Positions 44,845 to 55,432 of a stretch of 64,000 nt of DNA are shown piece by piece; the first letter of the stretch is position 1, and each line of letters begins with the position of its first letter. Made by a program: the position numbers and the translations under genes. Below the pieces are notes generated by a model that worked only from the letters and a program-made list of their open reading frames with translations, searched no databases and had not been told where the DNA came from. This DNA comes from Campylobacter sp. CNRCH_2014_0184h (GTDB taxonomy: Bacteria > Campylobacterota > Campylobacteria > Campylobacterales > Campylobacteraceae), in NCBI RefSeq assembly GCF_025772985.1, contig NZ_JAKMTB010000001.1, positions 310,001 through 374,000 of the forward strand, written 5' to 3'.

Positions 44845-46560
44845 TTATAAATTTACATTAACTTTATACTCGCTAAGATTATTGCCTTTAGTATCCATTA
44901 CATGCACAGCACATGCTATACAAGGATCATAAGAGTGAATAGCTCTTATTACTTCTAAAGGTTGTTTAACATCAGCTAGTTTCATACCGATAAGACATTG
45001 CTCATAGCTACCGCCTACTCCATTTGCATCTTTTGGACTTGCATTCCAAGTAGAAGGTACCACTGCTTGCCAATTTTCAATTACACCATTTTTAATTCTA
45101 CACCAATGACTCAACGCACCGCGAGGCGCACTTCCCATAAATCTACCTTTGTATTCTTTATTTTTATCGATTACATAAGTAGCACAAGTGCTTTCGTCTG
45201 TTTTTAAATTTTCAACTAAAGAATTAAATGCTTTTAAACCATGATCAGCAATGATTTTAGCTTCAATCGCTCTAGCACCTGTTCTTCCTAAAGTACTCAT
45301 AAGTGCTTTAACTGGTAAATTTGTGGTTTTTAAGAATGAATCAACCGCTTCTACTACAATTTTATTACCCTTAGCATAATTTACTAAAATATTTGCTAAT
45401 GGTCCAACTTGCATAGGTAAATTTTCATATCTTGGAGCTTTAATCCAGCTGTATTTACCTTTAGTATCAAATACCTTACTATGAACCATATTACCTTTAT
45501 CATCAATGCTTTCACCATCAATTAAGCCTGTATAGTTTGGATTAGTTTTGCCATCATAAGGATGTAAAGCTTCATTGTCTGCATACCATGATCTTGTAGC
45601 TTCTTCAGTGATTTTAGCTTCATCTACTTCTTCAACCTTACTCAAATCACCATTTCTAATAATACCACCTTCAAACAGCCACTCATCGCTAGAAACTTGG
45701 AATTCTTTTTCGGTATAGAAATTATTTACCCCTACATCATTTAATACACTTGCTTCTTTAGAATAAGCTTTTGCAGCCATTATGATATCTGGATAATAAG
45801 CACGATTAATAAAATCAGCTACTTCTTGGAATTTAGTCATATATTCAGCCATTCTTGATGGGTTTAAAAGATCCATAACACAAGTCACACCACCTACTGT
45901 TAAGCTTTGTGGATGAGGATTTTTAGCACCAAAAATCGCCATAGCTTGAGCTATTGTTCTTTGAATTCTTAAACATTCTAAATAATGTGAAAGCGCAATA
46001 AGGTTTTGCTCAGGAGTAAAGCGATAAGTTGCGTGTCCATAATAAGCATTTGCAAATGGTCCAAGATTTCCTTTATCTACAAAGGTTTTTAGCCTTTGCT
46101 GTACTTCTAAAAGTTTATCTGCACCTGTTGCATAAGGCATATCGGTGTATTTAAACGCTTCATCACTTGCTTTTTTTACATCAGCACTTAAAGCACTTAC
46201 AACATCAACAAAATCAAGCCCATGAAGTTGATAAAAATGCACCACATGATCATGCATGTATAAAGCTGCATTCATTAAAGTTCTGGTTAAAACAGCATTT
46301 AATGGCGGGGTAATACCTAAAGCATTTTCTACCGCAATAATCCCTGCCCTATAGTGTGAAAAAGTACAAACACCACAAATTCTTTGAGTTAAAAAGCCTG
46401 CATCTCTTGGATCACGACCTTTTACAATAGTTTCCAAACCTCTCCATAGGGTTGATCCCGAATATGCTTCTTTAATGACATTATTTTCATCAACCACCAC
46501 TTCAACTCTTAAGTGTCCTTCTATTCTAGTAAGTGGATCTATAATAATTCTTTTTGACAT
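44845..46560 (-). CDS. hydB: [NiFe]-hydrogenase large subunit
   Basis: Catalytic subunit of the uptake hydrogenase, 571 residues. Nickel-ligand motif near the N-terminus RICGVCTFSH with Cys62 and Cys65, and C-terminal DPCIACAVH at 545-553 with Cys547 and Cys550. The 18 residues after His553 are the tail removed by HydD. It has no signal peptide and should be carried to the periplasm by the twin-arginine signal on HydA. Spacing to hydA is 2 bases. Hydrogen is a main electron donor for Campylobacter in the gut. Confidence 0.97.
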   Translation of the reverse strand: MSKRIIIDPLTRIEGHLRVEVVVDENNVIKEAYSGSTLWRGLETIVKGRDPRDAGFLTQRICGVCTFSHYRAGIIAVENALGITPPLNAVLTRTLMNAALYMHDHVVHFYQLHGLDFVDVVSALSADVKKASDEAFKYTDMPYATGADKLLEVQQRLKTFVDKGNLGPFANAYYGHATYRFTPEQNLIALSHYLECLRIQRTIAQAMAIFGAKNPHPQSLTVGGVTCVMDLLNPSRMAEYMTKFQEVADFINRAYYPDIIMAAKAYSKEASVLNDVGVNNFYTEKEFQVSSDEWLFEGGIIRNGDLSKVEEVDEAKITEEATRSWYADNEALHPYDGKTNPNYTGLIDGESIDDKGNMVHSKVFDTKGKYSWIKAPRYENLPMQVGPLANILVNYAKGNKIVVEAVDSFLKTTNLPVKALMSTLGRTGARAIEAKIIADHGLKAFNSLVENLKTDESTCATYVIDKNKEYKGRFMGSAPRGALSHWCRIKNGVIENWQAVVPSTWNASPKDANGVGGSYEQCLIGMKLADVKQPLEVIRAIHSYDPCIACAVHVMDTKGNNLSEYKVNVNL

Positions 46561-46562
46561 TC

Positions 46563-47702
46563 TTAATCCTTATTCTTTTCTAATGAAGCAATTACAGCGT
46601 GCGCAGCAACAGCAACACCTGTTACACAAAGCACACCTATACCAATTTTATCTGAAATACTATCAGCACCCAAACCATAAACAGTATCAAATAACCTTCC
46701 TGCCATCACTTCTTCAAAAGGCCCCATAGTATCCCAAAAATCTGGTTCAGAACAACCTATACAACCATGTCCAGCTTGGATTGGCCATGAAGTATGTTGA
46801 TTAAATCTTTCTCTTGAGCAATTATTAAAAGTATAAGGTCCTTTACAACCTACCTTGTAAAGACAATATCCTTTTTTTGCTCCTTCATCACCAAATTGTT
46901 GCACAAACTCACCCGCATCAAAGCGTCCTCTTCTTTCACAAAGATCATGAATTCTTAATCCATAAGCCCATTTTGGTCTATTATAAGCATCAAGCGCTGG
47001 CAATGTTTGATACAATATATAATGAATCACATTACCTATAATGTTTTTCTCGCTTGGAGGACAACCTGGAACATTAATAACTGTTTTATTTGTAACTTTA
47101 CTTAAACTCACAGCATTACTTGGATTAGGTCTAGCAGCTTGAATACCACCAAAAGCTGAACAGGTGCCTATAGCAAAAATAGCCAAAGCATTATCACAAG
47201 CTTGAACTGCTATTTGCTTACCTGTTTTGCCGTGTGGTCCTATGGTTAAAAAGTTTTCTGTAGCACCTGTTGGTATACCACCTTCTACCATTAAAATATA
47301 TCTACCTTTATATTTTTCCATAGCAGCTTCAAGATTATGCTCAGCTTGCCAACCTGCTGCACCCATTATAGTTTCATGATATTCTAAAGAAATATGATCA
47401 AAAATCAAACTATCAATAGTAGGAGCATCACTTCTTAATAAACTCTCAGAACATCCTGTACATTCAGCCATATGAAGCCAAATCACTGGAAGTCTATCAC
47501 TAAGCTCAGCAGCTCTTGCAACTACTGGAGTAAAGCTAGCAGGTAGTGCCAAAAATGCAGTCATTGCACTAGCCCATTTCATAAAATCTCTTCTTGAAAA
47601 ACCTGATTGTTCTAAGGCTTTAGAGATAGAAATCTCATTTTTCAAAAGAGGAAGTTTTTCTAATGCGTCTAAACGGCGATTAAAAATATCTAAATCACTC
47701 AT
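46563..47702 (-). CDS. hydA: [NiFe]-hydrogenase small subunit, Tat exported
   Basis: Electron-transfer subunit with three Fe-S clusters (379 residues). A twin-arginine signal SRRDFMKW at 36-43 leads a hydrophobic stretch and the cleavage site VARA near 61-64. Proximal cluster ligands are in ECTGCSE with Cys81 and Cys84 and further at GTCSAFGG and PGCPPSE; distal and medial ligands at HDLCERRGRFD, CLYKVGCKGPYTFNNC and GHGCIGCSEPDFWD. A C-terminal hydrophobic helix near 350-370 anchors it to the membrane. First gene of hydABCD. Confidence 0.97.
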   Translation of the reverse strand: MSDLDIFNRRLDALEKLPLLKNEISISKALEQSGFSRRDFMKWASAMTAFLALPASFTPVVARAAELSDRLPVIWLHMAECTGCSESLLRSDAPTIDSLIFDHISLEYHETIMGAAGWQAEHNLEAAMEKYKGRYILMVEGGIPTGATENFLTIGPHGKTGKQIAVQACDNALAIFAIGTCSAFGGIQAARPNPSNAVSLSKVTNKTVINVPGCPPSEKNIIGNVIHYILYQTLPALDAYNRPKWAYGLRIHDLCERRGRFDAGEFVQQFGDEGAKKGYCLYKVGCKGPYTFNNCSRERFNQHTSWPIQAGHGCIGCSEPDFWDTMGPFEEVMAGRLFDTVYGLGADSISDKIGIGVLCVTGVAVAAHAVIASLEKNKD

Positions 47703-47839
47703 TTGTTGTTCCTTAAATATAGAAATATCATTAAAGATTTTAAAACATTTATTGTTAAGAATAGATAAAAAATAATATTTTTTTAAACAAATATACGAAG
47801 TATTTACAATTTAATGTTAATAGGATAATTTTACTCTAA

Positions 47840-47866
47840 AATAAGCAAGTATTGCACTTGCTTATT
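47840..47866 (-). terminator. clpB terminator hairpin
   Basis: AATAAGCAAGT at 47840-47850, five-base loop, ACTTGCTTATT at 47856-47866, an 11-base perfect stem. On the minus strand it is followed by TTTTAGAG. The clpB stop (47864-47862) is inside the stem. Confidence 0.75.
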
Positions 47867-50435
47867 GTTTAATGATGACAATCTCATCATCTTTAGAATC
47901 TATAATAATCTCATCATTTTCATTTAATTCATCAGATAATATCATATCACTTAATTTATCTTCTACCATGTCATATAAAGCTCTTTTTAATGGTCTTGCA
48001 CCAAAATCAACATCAAAACCAACCTTTGCTATTAACCTAGCAGCATTATCGCTCAAGCTTGCTTTAATACCTCTATTTTCAAGACTTTTTTGCAAGGTAT
48101 TAAAAAGCAATTTAACTATTTTTTCAGCCTCACTTTCTCCCAAAGGATTAAAAGTAATAATATCATCTAAACGATTTAAAAACTCAGGTCTAAAAAAGCT
48201 TCTAAGAGCTTCTTTGATAGCTTTTTTTCTTTCTTCGCCCTTTAACTCCATGATAAAATTTGCACCTATGTTAGAAGTTAAGATAATGATAGTATTAGTA
48301 AAATCCACCGTTACGCCTTTACTATCTGTAGCTCTACCATCATCTAAAATTCCCAAAAGTATATTAAATACATCTTTATGGGCTTTTTCTACTTCATCAA
48401 ACAAAATCACACTATAAGGCTTTCTTCTAACAGCTTCAGTTAACTCCCCGCCTTCTTCATGCCCTATATATCCTGGAGGTGCACCTAAAAGTCTTGATAT
48501 GCTGTGTTTTTCCATAAATTCACTCATATCAAAACGCACCATAGCTTTTTCATCATCAAATAAAAATTTAGCCAAAGCTTTAGCACTTTCTGTTTTACCT
48601 ACCCCAGTTGGCCCTAAAAATAAAAAGCTTCCTATAGGCTTAGTTGCTTGATTTAGCCCTGCTTTATTACGTTTAATAGCTCTAGCCAAGGCACTCAAAG
48701 CCTCATCTTGCCCTACGACGCTTTCTTGTAAATACTCTTGAATGTGTAAATATTTTTGCTTTTCAGAAGTAAGCATTTTTTGCACGCTAATACCTGTCCA
48801 TTTGCTTAAAATACCTGCTACTAAATCCTCATCTACTTGATTTTTAAGCAAAACTCCTTCTTGGGTCATTTGTTTCCATTTTTCTTCTAAATTTAATACC
48901 TCTTTTTCGCACTCTAAAATTTTGCCATATTCTATTTCAGCAGCTTTTTGGAAATCTCCTTTATTTTTAGCTAAAACAGCTTCATTTTTTAAAGTATCGA
49001 TTTCTTTTTTCTTTGCACTTATACCATTAAATACTGCTTTTTCATTTTCAAATTTAACATTAAGTTTGATTTGCTCTTCTTTTAAATTTGCTAATTCTTT
49101 TTTAATCTCTTCTAATCTTTTTTCATTAGTTTCATTTTCTTCCATTTTTAAAGCTTCATTTTCTACTTCTAAGCTTTCAATTTGTTTTCTAACCTTTCTT
49201 AGTGAATTTGGCTCACTTTCTATTTGCATTTTTAATTCTGCTGCGGCCTCATCAATTAAATCAATCGCCTTATCAGGTAAAAATCTATTAGCTATATAAC
49301 GCTTAGATAGTTTTGCAGCTGCTACCAATGCACTATCATTAATAGTTACATTATGATGAATTTCTAATTTCTCTTTTATACCTCTTAGCATTGCCAAAGC
49401 TTCATTCACGCTAGGCTCAGCTACATTTACAGGTTGAAATCTTCTTTGCAAAGCCGCATCTTTTTCAAAATATTTTCTATATTCTTTTAAGGTTGTAGCG
49501 CCTATAGTATGAAGCTCACCTCTTGCTAAAGCAGGTTTTAAAATATTTGCTGCATCCATACTTCCTTCATTTGCACCTGCACCTACAATGGTGTGAATTT
49601 CATCTATAAATAAAATGATATTTTTGTGTTTTATTACTTCATTTACAACAGCTTTTAATCTATCTTCAAATTCACCTCTGTATTTTGCTCCTGCTATTAA
49701 AGCACTCATATCCAAGGCTATGACTTTTTTATTTTGCAATGAAGTAGGAACATCTTTTTTTACTATTCTTTGTGCTAAAGCTTCTACTACAGCAGTTTTT
49801 CCTACCCCTGGCTCACCTAATAAAATAGGATTATTTTTAGTTTTTCTAATTAAAATTTGCATTAATCTTTGAATTTCTTCTTCCCTGCCTATGACAGGAT
49901 CAAGTTCATTGTTTTTAGCTTTCATAGTCAAATCAATACCAAATTTAGACAAAGAATCAAGCGTTTCATCGCTTGTTTTGGTTTCTATTTTAGCTCCAGC
50001 TCTAATAAATTCTAATTCTTTTTTAAATTCATTTAAATCTACAAATTTAGATAAAAGTTCTTTAATAACCCCACTCGTACTTTCTGAGACAAGCCACATA
50101 TCCACAGCCAAATAGCTATCTTTGTTTTCTAAAGCCAAGCCTTTTGCTTTTTCTAGAGAATTAATAAATTCATTTGAAAATTTAATATTATCTTTATTTA
50201 CATTTGAGCTAGTAGGAAAAGATGAAATTTTACTTTTTACTTCTAGCTCAAATGCCTCTTTAGAAACATTTAATTTATTAAAAACTTGATTTAGCAAACT
50301 TGAACTATCAACACTTAAAGCCCATAATAAATGCAAAGGTTTTATTTCACTATTCTTAGAATGAATGGCCAAAGAAATCGCACTTTCTATATTTGAAAGC
50401 ATAGAATCTGTTAAAAAATCTTGTATATTTGCCAT
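47862..50435 (-). CDS. clpB: ClpB disaggregase
   Basis: Hsp100 disaggregase (857 residues) that works with DnaK on heat-aggregated proteins. N-domain 1-140, first AAA domain with Walker A GEPGVGKT near 207, middle coiled-coil domain about 400-525 (heptads [21 protein letters not shown] in part), second AAA domain with Walker A GPTGVGKT near 607 and FDEVEKAH. Both ATP sites are intact. The promoter overlaps a HAIR-like repeat, which predicts HspR control. Monocistronic, with its own terminator. Confidence 0.97.
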   Translation of the reverse strand: MANIQDFLTDSMLSNIESAISLAIHSKNSEIKPLHLLWALSVDSSSLLNQVFNKLNVSKEAFELEVKSKISSFPTSSNVNKDNIKFSNEFINSLEKAKGLALENKDSYLAVDMWLVSESTSGVIKELLSKFVDLNEFKKELEFIRAGAKIETKTSDETLDSLSKFGIDLTMKAKNNELDPVIGREEEIQRLMQILIRKTKNNPILLGEPGVGKTAVVEALAQRIVKKDVPTSLQNKKVIALDMSALIAGAKYRGEFEDRLKAVVNEVIKHKNIILFIDEIHTIVGAGANEGSMDAANILKPALARGELHTIGATTLKEYRKYFEKDAALQRRFQPVNVAEPSVNEALAMLRGIKEKLEIHHNVTINDSALVAAAKLSKRYIANRFLPDKAIDLIDEAAAELKMQIESEPNSLRKVRKQIESLEVENEALKMEENETNEKRLEEIKKELANLKEEQIKLNVKFENEKAVFNGISAKKKEIDTLKNEAVLAKNKGDFQKAAEIEYGKILECEKEVLNLEEKWKQMTQEGVLLKNQVDEDLVAGILSKWTGISVQKMLTSEKQKYLHIQEYLQESVVGQDEALSALARAIKRNKAGLNQATKPIGSFLFLGPTGVGKTESAKALAKFLFDDEKAMVRFDMSEFMEKHSISRLLGAPPGYIGHEEGGELTEAVRRKPYSVILFDEVEKAHKDVFNILLGILDDGRATDSKGVTVDFTNTIIILTSNIGANFIMELKGEERKKAIKEALRSFFRPEFLNRLDDIITFNPLGESEAEKIVKLLFNTLQKSLENRGIKASLSDNAARLIAKVGFDVDFGARPLKRALYDMVEDKLSDMILSDELNENDEIIIDSKDDEIVIIKQ

Positions 50436-50467
50436 TTTTGCTCCTTTTTTACTTTTATATGAGATGT

Positions 50468-50497
50468 ATTATATAACTTTAGTCTATTATTGTCAAG
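50468..50497 (-). promoter_or_regulatory. clpB promoter with HAIR/HspR-like operator
   Basis: On the minus strand TTGACA (50496-50491), 17 bases, TATAAT (50473-50468): an unusually complete consensus for this genus. CTTGACA-N7-ACTAAAG at 50497-50477 lies over the -35 and spacer and resembles the HAIR operator CTTGAGT-N7-ACTCAAG of HspR, with 11 of 14 bases and exact spacing. Confidence 0.72.
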
Positions 50498-50642
50498 TTT
50501 ATTTAGTTATATTTATAAATAATTTTTTATATAAACACACTAATATAATAAAAATATTTACTTTATTTACGATTTTTTAAGCAAAAATAACTAAAATTAG
50601 ATAATTATTTTATGAATTCATATTTATTTTGGAGTTTTTCCT

Positions 50643-51959
50643 TTGAAGACAAAAAGAAATCTTATTATCGCAGCTAGCATTTGTAGTTTAGTAACCGCTT
50701 CTTTTATTTTTACTAATTTACAAGCTAAAAACCCCGCTCCTAGTGAAGCAGAAAAGAAAATAGAAGCTTTATCTAAACTCACAAGAACCATGTCCATCAT
50801 AGAACAATACTATGTTGATGATGTTAATTATACAGATTTGGTTGATAAATCCATAGCAGGCTTACTAACAAATTTAGATGCTCATTCTTCTTTCTTAGAT
50901 GAAAAAGGTTATAAAGAACTTAAAGAGCAAACTAATGGAGAATTTGGTGGACTTGGCTTTACTATTACGCAAAAAGATGGAGCAATTAGCGTTGTAGCTC
51001 CTATAGAAGGAAGTCCAGCAGATAAAGCAGGCATTAAAACTGATGATATTATCTTAAGAATTAATAACGAATCAACCTTAGGTATGACTTTAAATGAAGC
51101 TGTTTCTAAAATGCGCGGAGAACCTAAGACAAAGGTTACTCTAACTATCTATAGAAAAGGCGATGCAAAACCATTTGATGTCAATTTAAAAAGAGATATT
51201 ATAAAAGTAGATAGCGTTTATACAAAATTAATCGAAAATGAAAATTTACTTTATTTAAGAGTGACTAATTTTGATAAAAATGTCGTAGATGAAGCTAGTA
51301 AAGCTATCAAAAAACATTCTAATGTAAAAGGAATTATACTAGATCTTAGAACCAACCCGGGTGGTATTTTAAATCAAGCCGTAGGCTTAGTAAATCTTTT
51401 TGTAGATAAAGGAGTAATTGTCTCACAAAAAGGAAAAATAGAAAATGAGAATGTAGAATTTAAAGCAAATCCTAGTAAAAAAATCACCAACGCACCTTTA
51501 GTAGTGCTTGTAAATGGTGGTAGCGCTAGTGCAAGTGAGATTGTAAGTGGAGCTTTACAAGATTTCAAACGCGCTATTATCATAGGCGAAAAAACCTTTG
51601 GAAAAGGCAGCGTACAGCTTATATTGCCAATGGATGAAAAAGGTAAAGAAGGCTTAAGACTTACTATAGCAAAATATTATTTACCAAGTGGTAGAACCAT
51701 ACAAGCTGTCGGGGTTAGTCCTGATATAGAAGTATTCCCAGGAAAAGTAAGTAAAGAAGAAAATCATGGCTTTGAAATCAAAGAAAGCGATCTAAAAAAA
51801 CACTTGCAAGCTGAACTTGATAAAATCGGACATCAAGAAAAGAAAAAAGATAATAAAGAAGATAAAAATATCATCACTAAAGAGCAAATTGATAATGATA
51901 TACAATTAAAAACTGCAATAGATGCAATCAAAATTTTAAACATCACAAAAGGAGAGTAA
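50643..51959 (+). CDS. C-terminal processing peptidase (CtpA/Prc, S41)
   Basis: A 438-residue periplasmic serine protease of the S41 family. N-terminal membrane anchor or signal at 7-28, PDZ domain about 92-175 ([10 protein letters not shown], then [19 protein letters not shown]), and the catalytic region with Ser296 in SASASEI and Lys321 in GEKTFGKGS. The last 60 residues are Lys/Glu-rich. The start is a TTG at 50643, eight bases after GGAG; no ATG is suitable. It is followed after one base by purC, so transcription continues into purine genes. Confidence 0.93.
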   Translation: MKTKRNLIIAASICSLVTASFIFTNLQAKNPAPSEAEKKIEALSKLTRTMSIIEQYYVDDVNYTDLVDKSIAGLLTNLDAHSSFLDEKGYKELKEQTNGEFGGLGFTITQKDGAISVVAPIEGSPADKAGIKTDDIILRINNESTLGMTLNEAVSKMRGEPKTKVTLTIYRKGDAKPFDVNLKRDIIKVDSVYTKLIENENLLYLRVTNFDKNVVDEASKAIKKHSNVKGIILDLRTNPGGILNQAVGLVNLFVDKGVIVSQKGKIENENVEFKANPSKKITNAPLVVLVNGGSASASEIVSGALQDFKRAIIIGEKTFGKGSVQLILPMDEKGKEGLRLTIAKYYLPSGRTIQAVGVSPDIEVFPGKVSKEENHGFEIKESDLKKHLQAELDKIGHQEKKKDNKEDKNIITKEQIDNDIQLKTAIDAIKILNITKGE

Positions 51960-51960
51960 A

Positions 51961-52674
51961 ATGGCAACAAAACTAGATCTTTTATACGAGGGAAAAGGTA
52001 AAAAAATGTTTAAGACTGATGATGAGAATTTACTCATCACGGAATTTAAAGATGATTTAACTGCTTTTAATGCAGAAAAAAGAGGTAATGAAGCGGGAAA
52101 AGGTGCGTTAAATTGTAAAATTAGTACTGAAATTTTTCATCTTTTAGAAAAAGAAGGTATTAAAACACATCTAGTAGAAACTATCAGCGATAAAGAACAA
52201 ATTGTTAAAAAATGCAATATTATACCTATTGAAGTTATTACTAGAAATGTAGCTACAGGATCTTTAACAAAAAGATTAGGCATTAAAGAAGGTACGATTT
52301 TACCTTTTGCTGTAGTTGAGTTTTGTTATAAAAATGATGATTTAGGTGATCCTATTATCAATGATGAGCATTGTTTGATTTTAAATTTAGTAAAAAGTGA
52401 AAAAGATTTAGAATTAATAAAAAACATTGCAAGACAAATCAATTCTATCTTGGTTAAATTCTTTGAATCTAAAGGTTTAAGATTGATTGATTTTAAATTA
52501 GAATTTGGTATTGATGGTGAAGGAAATATGATACTAGCTGATGAAATTAGCCCTGATAGTTGTAGATTTTGGGATAGCAAAACTAATGAAAAATTAGATA
52601 AAGACCGCTTCAGACAAGACCTAGGTAATGTAAAAATGGCCTATGAAGAAGTATTAAAAAGAATTTTAAGTTAG
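51961..52674 (+). CDS. purC: SAICAR synthetase
   Basis: Joins CAIR and aspartate in purine synthesis (237 residues, standard). [11 protein letters not shown] near 7-17, the [19 protein letters not shown] block near 85-103 and [12 protein letters not shown] near 192-203 are diagnostic. Starts one base after the ctp stop, with GGAG as ribosome site. First of three purine genes; purL is not in the window. Confidence 0.97.
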   Translation: MATKLDLLYEGKGKKMFKTDDENLLITEFKDDLTAFNAEKRGNEAGKGALNCKISTEIFHLLEKEGIKTHLVETISDKEQIVKKCNIIPIEVITRNVATGSLTKRLGIKEGTILPFAVVEFCYKNDDLGDPIINDEHCLILNLVKSEKDLELIKNIARQINSILVKFFESKGLRLIDFKLEFGIDGEGNMILADEISPDSCRFWDSKTNEKLDKDRFRQDLGNVKMAYEEVLKRILS

Positions 52675-52682
52675 GAAAAATA

Positions 52683-52919
52683 ATGAAAGTAACTGTAAAT
52701 ATCACACTAAAAAATGGGGTTTTAGATCCTCAAGGCAAAGCCATAGAAAAGGCTTTGCATTCTTTAGATTTTAATAACATATCAAATGTTAAAACCTCAA
52801 AACAAATTAGTTTTGATATAGCTTGTAATAATAAAGAAGAAGCTTTAAAACATGTTGATTTAATGTGTAAAGAATTGCTTGCAAATACTGTGATAGAAGA
52901 TTATGAGATAATATTATGA
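52683..52919 (+). CDS. purS: FGAM synthase subunit PurS
   Basis: The 78-residue small subunit that bridges PurQ and small-type PurL in formylglycinamidine synthesis. Pattern NITLKNGVLDPQGKAIEKALHSLDF near 5-29 (in part) and ISFDI near 43-47 are typical. Its presence implies a separate, small PurL. Overlaps purQ by 4 bases. Confidence 0.95.
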   Translation: MKVTVNITLKNGVLDPQGKAIEKALHSLDFNNISNVKTSKQISFDIACNNKEEALKHVDLMCKELLANTVIEDYEIIL

Positions 52920-53566
52920 AAGTAGCTATTATTCGTTTTCCCGGAACTAATTGCGAGTTTGATACAGCTTATGCTTTTGAAAAACTAGGTGTAAAAACTG
53001 AAATCATTTGGCATGAAAGACAAGATTTTAGCGCAGATTTAATTGTTTTACCAGGTGGATTTTCTTATGGAGATTATTTAAGATGTGCAGCCATTGCAAA
53101 ACTTGCTCCTGCTATGAAAACACTTAAAGAACATGTACAAAAAGGTGGATATGTCCTAGGTATTTGCAATGGTTTTCAAATTTTATTAGAACTTGGTCTT
53201 TTAAAGGGAGCTATGAAACATAATAATAGCTTAAGTTTTATTTCTAAAATGCAAGCATTGCAAGTAGTATCAAACAATAATGCTTTTTTGAAAAATTTCC
53301 AAAAAAATGACATTATAGAATTGCCTATTGCTCACGGAGAAGGAAATTATTTTAATAGCGAAGATGGTATTAAAATGCTAGAAGATAAAGATATGATTTT
53401 ATTAAGATATATCAATAATCCAAATGGCTCCTTAAACGATATAGCTGGAATTTGTGATGAGAATAAAAAAGTTTTTGGACTTATGCCACACCCTGAAAGA
53501 ATGTGTGATGATATACTTGGCTCAAAAGTAGGACTTAAAATGTTTGAAGGATTTTTAAATTGCTAA
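52916..53566 (+). CDS. purQ: FGAM synthase glutaminase subunit PurQ
   Basis: Supplies ammonia from glutamine to PurL (216 residues). FPGTNCEFDTA near 8-18, the LPGGFSYGDYLR oxyanion block near 46-57, nucleophile Cys in VLGICNGFQIL near 80-90 and the catalytic His in MPHPERM near 195-201 are present. Stop overlaps the next gene's TTG start by 7 bases. Confidence 0.96.
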   Translation: MKVAIIRFPGTNCEFDTAYAFEKLGVKTEIIWHERQDFSADLIVLPGGFSYGDYLRCAAIAKLAPAMKTLKEHVQKGGYVLGICNGFQILLELGLLKGAMKHNNSLSFISKMQALQVVSNNNAFLKNFQKNDIIELPIAHGEGNYFNSEDGIKMLEDKDMILLRYINNPNGSLNDIAGICDENKKVFGLMPHPERMCDDILGSKVGLKMFEGFLNC

Positions 53567-54765
53567 AAACCTTCAAAGTTTTTTGTGTTTTTTTACTAGC
53601 GTTTAATTTATATGCTCAAGAAAATAGCGTTTTTGAAGATTATAACACCCTAGAAAAAAATTACAATCAATTAGACGATCAAGCTAAGCAAATTTATCAA
53701 ACTATCGCTCCAAGTGATGAGAGTAATTATGAAAGTAAAATCAATGATGAAAATTTTATTCCTCAAGGTTCTTTAGTATTAAACGCAAAAGAATACACTG
53801 ATGAAGCTTACATAGATGAAGCTTTTGCTATAGATCTTGAGGTTATCACCACAACTAATGTAAGTTTTGATTTAAATGTGAGTTTTGAAAAAAATGACGA
53901 TATGCTTTGGATTAATCCTAATCCTATTTGGGAGCAAAAGGCTAATTCATATCACACAAAATTATGGTTTGAAGCAAAAAGTTTAAATGCTAATTTAAAT
54001 AAAATCATCGTTTCTTTAAGCAGAAATGATCATATTTTTCAAAGCTCATCACTAATTATAAAACCTATTAGACTTAAAAAAATCGACGCTCCTTCTAACA
54101 AATACTCACACATAGTTGCAAGTAATTTAGAAGTAAAACAAGTAAAAGCAAGCCATTTTGACAATGATAATATGATTTTATTTATAGAACTTGCAGGAGA
54201 AAACACAAACCTAGCAAGTTTTAATATAAAAGATATTCAAAAACAAGGCGTAGAGGCTATTAAAGGCGATTTTGAAAAACAAAGCGGGTTTTATTATGCT
54301 ATTTTAGATAAAAGCAAAACACGCTTTGATTTTTCTTATTTTAATTTAAATTCTAAAGAATTAAAAGATTTTTCTTTAAAAATAGAACTTAAAGAAGATA
54401 GCATAAGCACACAAAGTGATTTAAATCCAAAAACTAATGACTTTAATTTTTACAAACAAGTATTTTTGTGGAGCTTGTGTGGTATTTTTGCTTTATGGTT
54501 TGTATTTAAGAAAAGCTATGTAGCTTTAGGCTTAGCAATTTTGGCTCTAATAGCAAGTTTTTTAGCCCAAAATAACATATACAAAGCCATATTAAAGGCT
54601 GAAAGCAAAGTGCAAATTTTACCAACTCTTAACTCAACTCATTTTTATTCTGGAAAATATAACCAAGAAGTAGAAGTGTTAGATTCAAGAGATGAATATA
54701 AAAAAATTTTATTTAATAATGGAAAAATAGGCTGGGTAAAAAGTGAAGATTTATCAAAGATTTAA
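53560..54765 (+). CDS. Membrane protein with SH3-like C-terminal domain
   Basis: A 401-residue protein of unknown function. Signal peptide at 1-19 (VFCVFLLAFNLYA); about 20-295 is a large extracytoplasmic, beta-rich part resembling BatD-type Ig-like segments (FAIDLEVITTTNVSFDLNVSF); two membrane helices near 302-318 and 322-340; then a C-terminal domain at 352-401 with SH3-like pattern (SKVQILPTLNST, EVEVLDSRDEYKKI, GKIGWVKSEDL), probably periplasmic or peptidoglycan facing. The start is a TTG with GAAGGA upstream. It sits in the pur-plsC run, which does not reveal its job. Confidence 0.78.
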   Translation: MLKTFKVFCVFLLAFNLYAQENSVFEDYNTLEKNYNQLDDQAKQIYQTIAPSDESNYESKINDENFIPQGSLVLNAKEYTDEAYIDEAFAIDLEVITTTNVSFDLNVSFEKNDDMLWINPNPIWEQKANSYHTKLWFEAKSLNANLNKIIVSLSRNDHIFQSSSLIIKPIRLKKIDAPSNKYSHIVASNLEVKQVKASHFDNDNMILFIELAGENTNLASFNIKDIQKQGVEAIKGDFEKQSGFYYAILDKSKTRFDFSYFNLNSKELKDFSLKIELKEDSISTQSDLNPKTNDFNFYKQVFLWSLCGIFALWFVFKKSYVALGLAILALIASFLAQNNIYKAILKAESKVQILPTLNSTHFYSGKYNQEVEVLDSRDEYKKILFNNGKIGWVKSEDLSKI

Positions 54766-55432
54766 AGCTTTAGTATTTTGGATTGAATTTATTTTTTCTA
54801 TTATATTTTTATGCATTGCCTTTTTATTATTACAATCACAAGAAAAAATTTGGAAAATCAGAAAAGCATGGTCAAAATTGCAAAAATATGTAATAAATTA
54901 TAAAATCCAAACTCAAGGTTCTATACACCCTCAAGCTAATTTACTTTTAATCAATCACCAAAGCTTGTTAGACATAGTTGTTTTGGAAGATCTATGTCCA
55001 AAAAATATATCTTGGATAGCAAAAAAAGAACTTGGTGAACTCCCCGTTTTTAAAACTTTGATTAAAAAACCTAAAATTATTTGTATAGATAGAAGTCCAA
55101 AAGGTCTAGTAAAACTTTTAAAAGAAGCCAAAGAAAGACTAAAAGAAGATAGAATTTTGGCTATTTTTCCAGAAGGTACAAGATCTAAAACACAAAAACT
55201 TTTAAAATTTAAAGTTGGAGCTAAAATTTTAAGTGAAAAACTTAATCTAAAAGTCCAACCTGTGGTAATTGTTGATTCAGCTAAAATTTTAGACACGCAA
55301 AACTTTAGCGCAAAGAGTGGCGTTTTAAAAGTAGTATTTCTTGATCTTGTTGATATAAGTAAAGATGATTGGCTTGAGCAAACTAGAGAAAAAATGCAAA
55401 CAATCTTAGATAATGAAAGGTCAAAAGCTTGA
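54743..55432 (+). CDS. plsC: 1-acyl-glycerol-3-phosphate acyltransferase
   Basis: Makes phosphatidic acid from lysophosphatidic acid (229 residues). N-terminal membrane helix about 10-28, acyltransferase motif NHQSLLD (HX4D) near 72-78, FPEGTRSK near 146-153 and the VQPVVIVD block near 172-179. The start is a GTG at 54743 that overlaps the end of the previous gene by 23 bases; a later start would remove the membrane helix. Ends in a TTGA overlap with crcB. Confidence 0.92.
   Translation: MKIYQRFKALVFWIEFIFSIIFLCIAFLLLQSQEKIWKIRKAWSKLQKYVINYKIQTQGSIHPQANLLLINHQSLLDIVVLEDLCPKNISWIAKKELGELPVFKTLIKKPKIICIDRSPKGLVKLLKEAKERLKEDRILAIFPEGTRSKTQKLLKFKVGAKILSEKLNLKVQPVVIVDSAKILDTQNFSAKSGVLKVVFLDLVDISKDDWLEQTREKMQTILDNERSKA

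Noticed and set aside
47872-48417. 181-residue plus-strand reading frame in clpB
   Set aside because: Long only because of antisense codon bias; clpB motifs on the other strand are complete.
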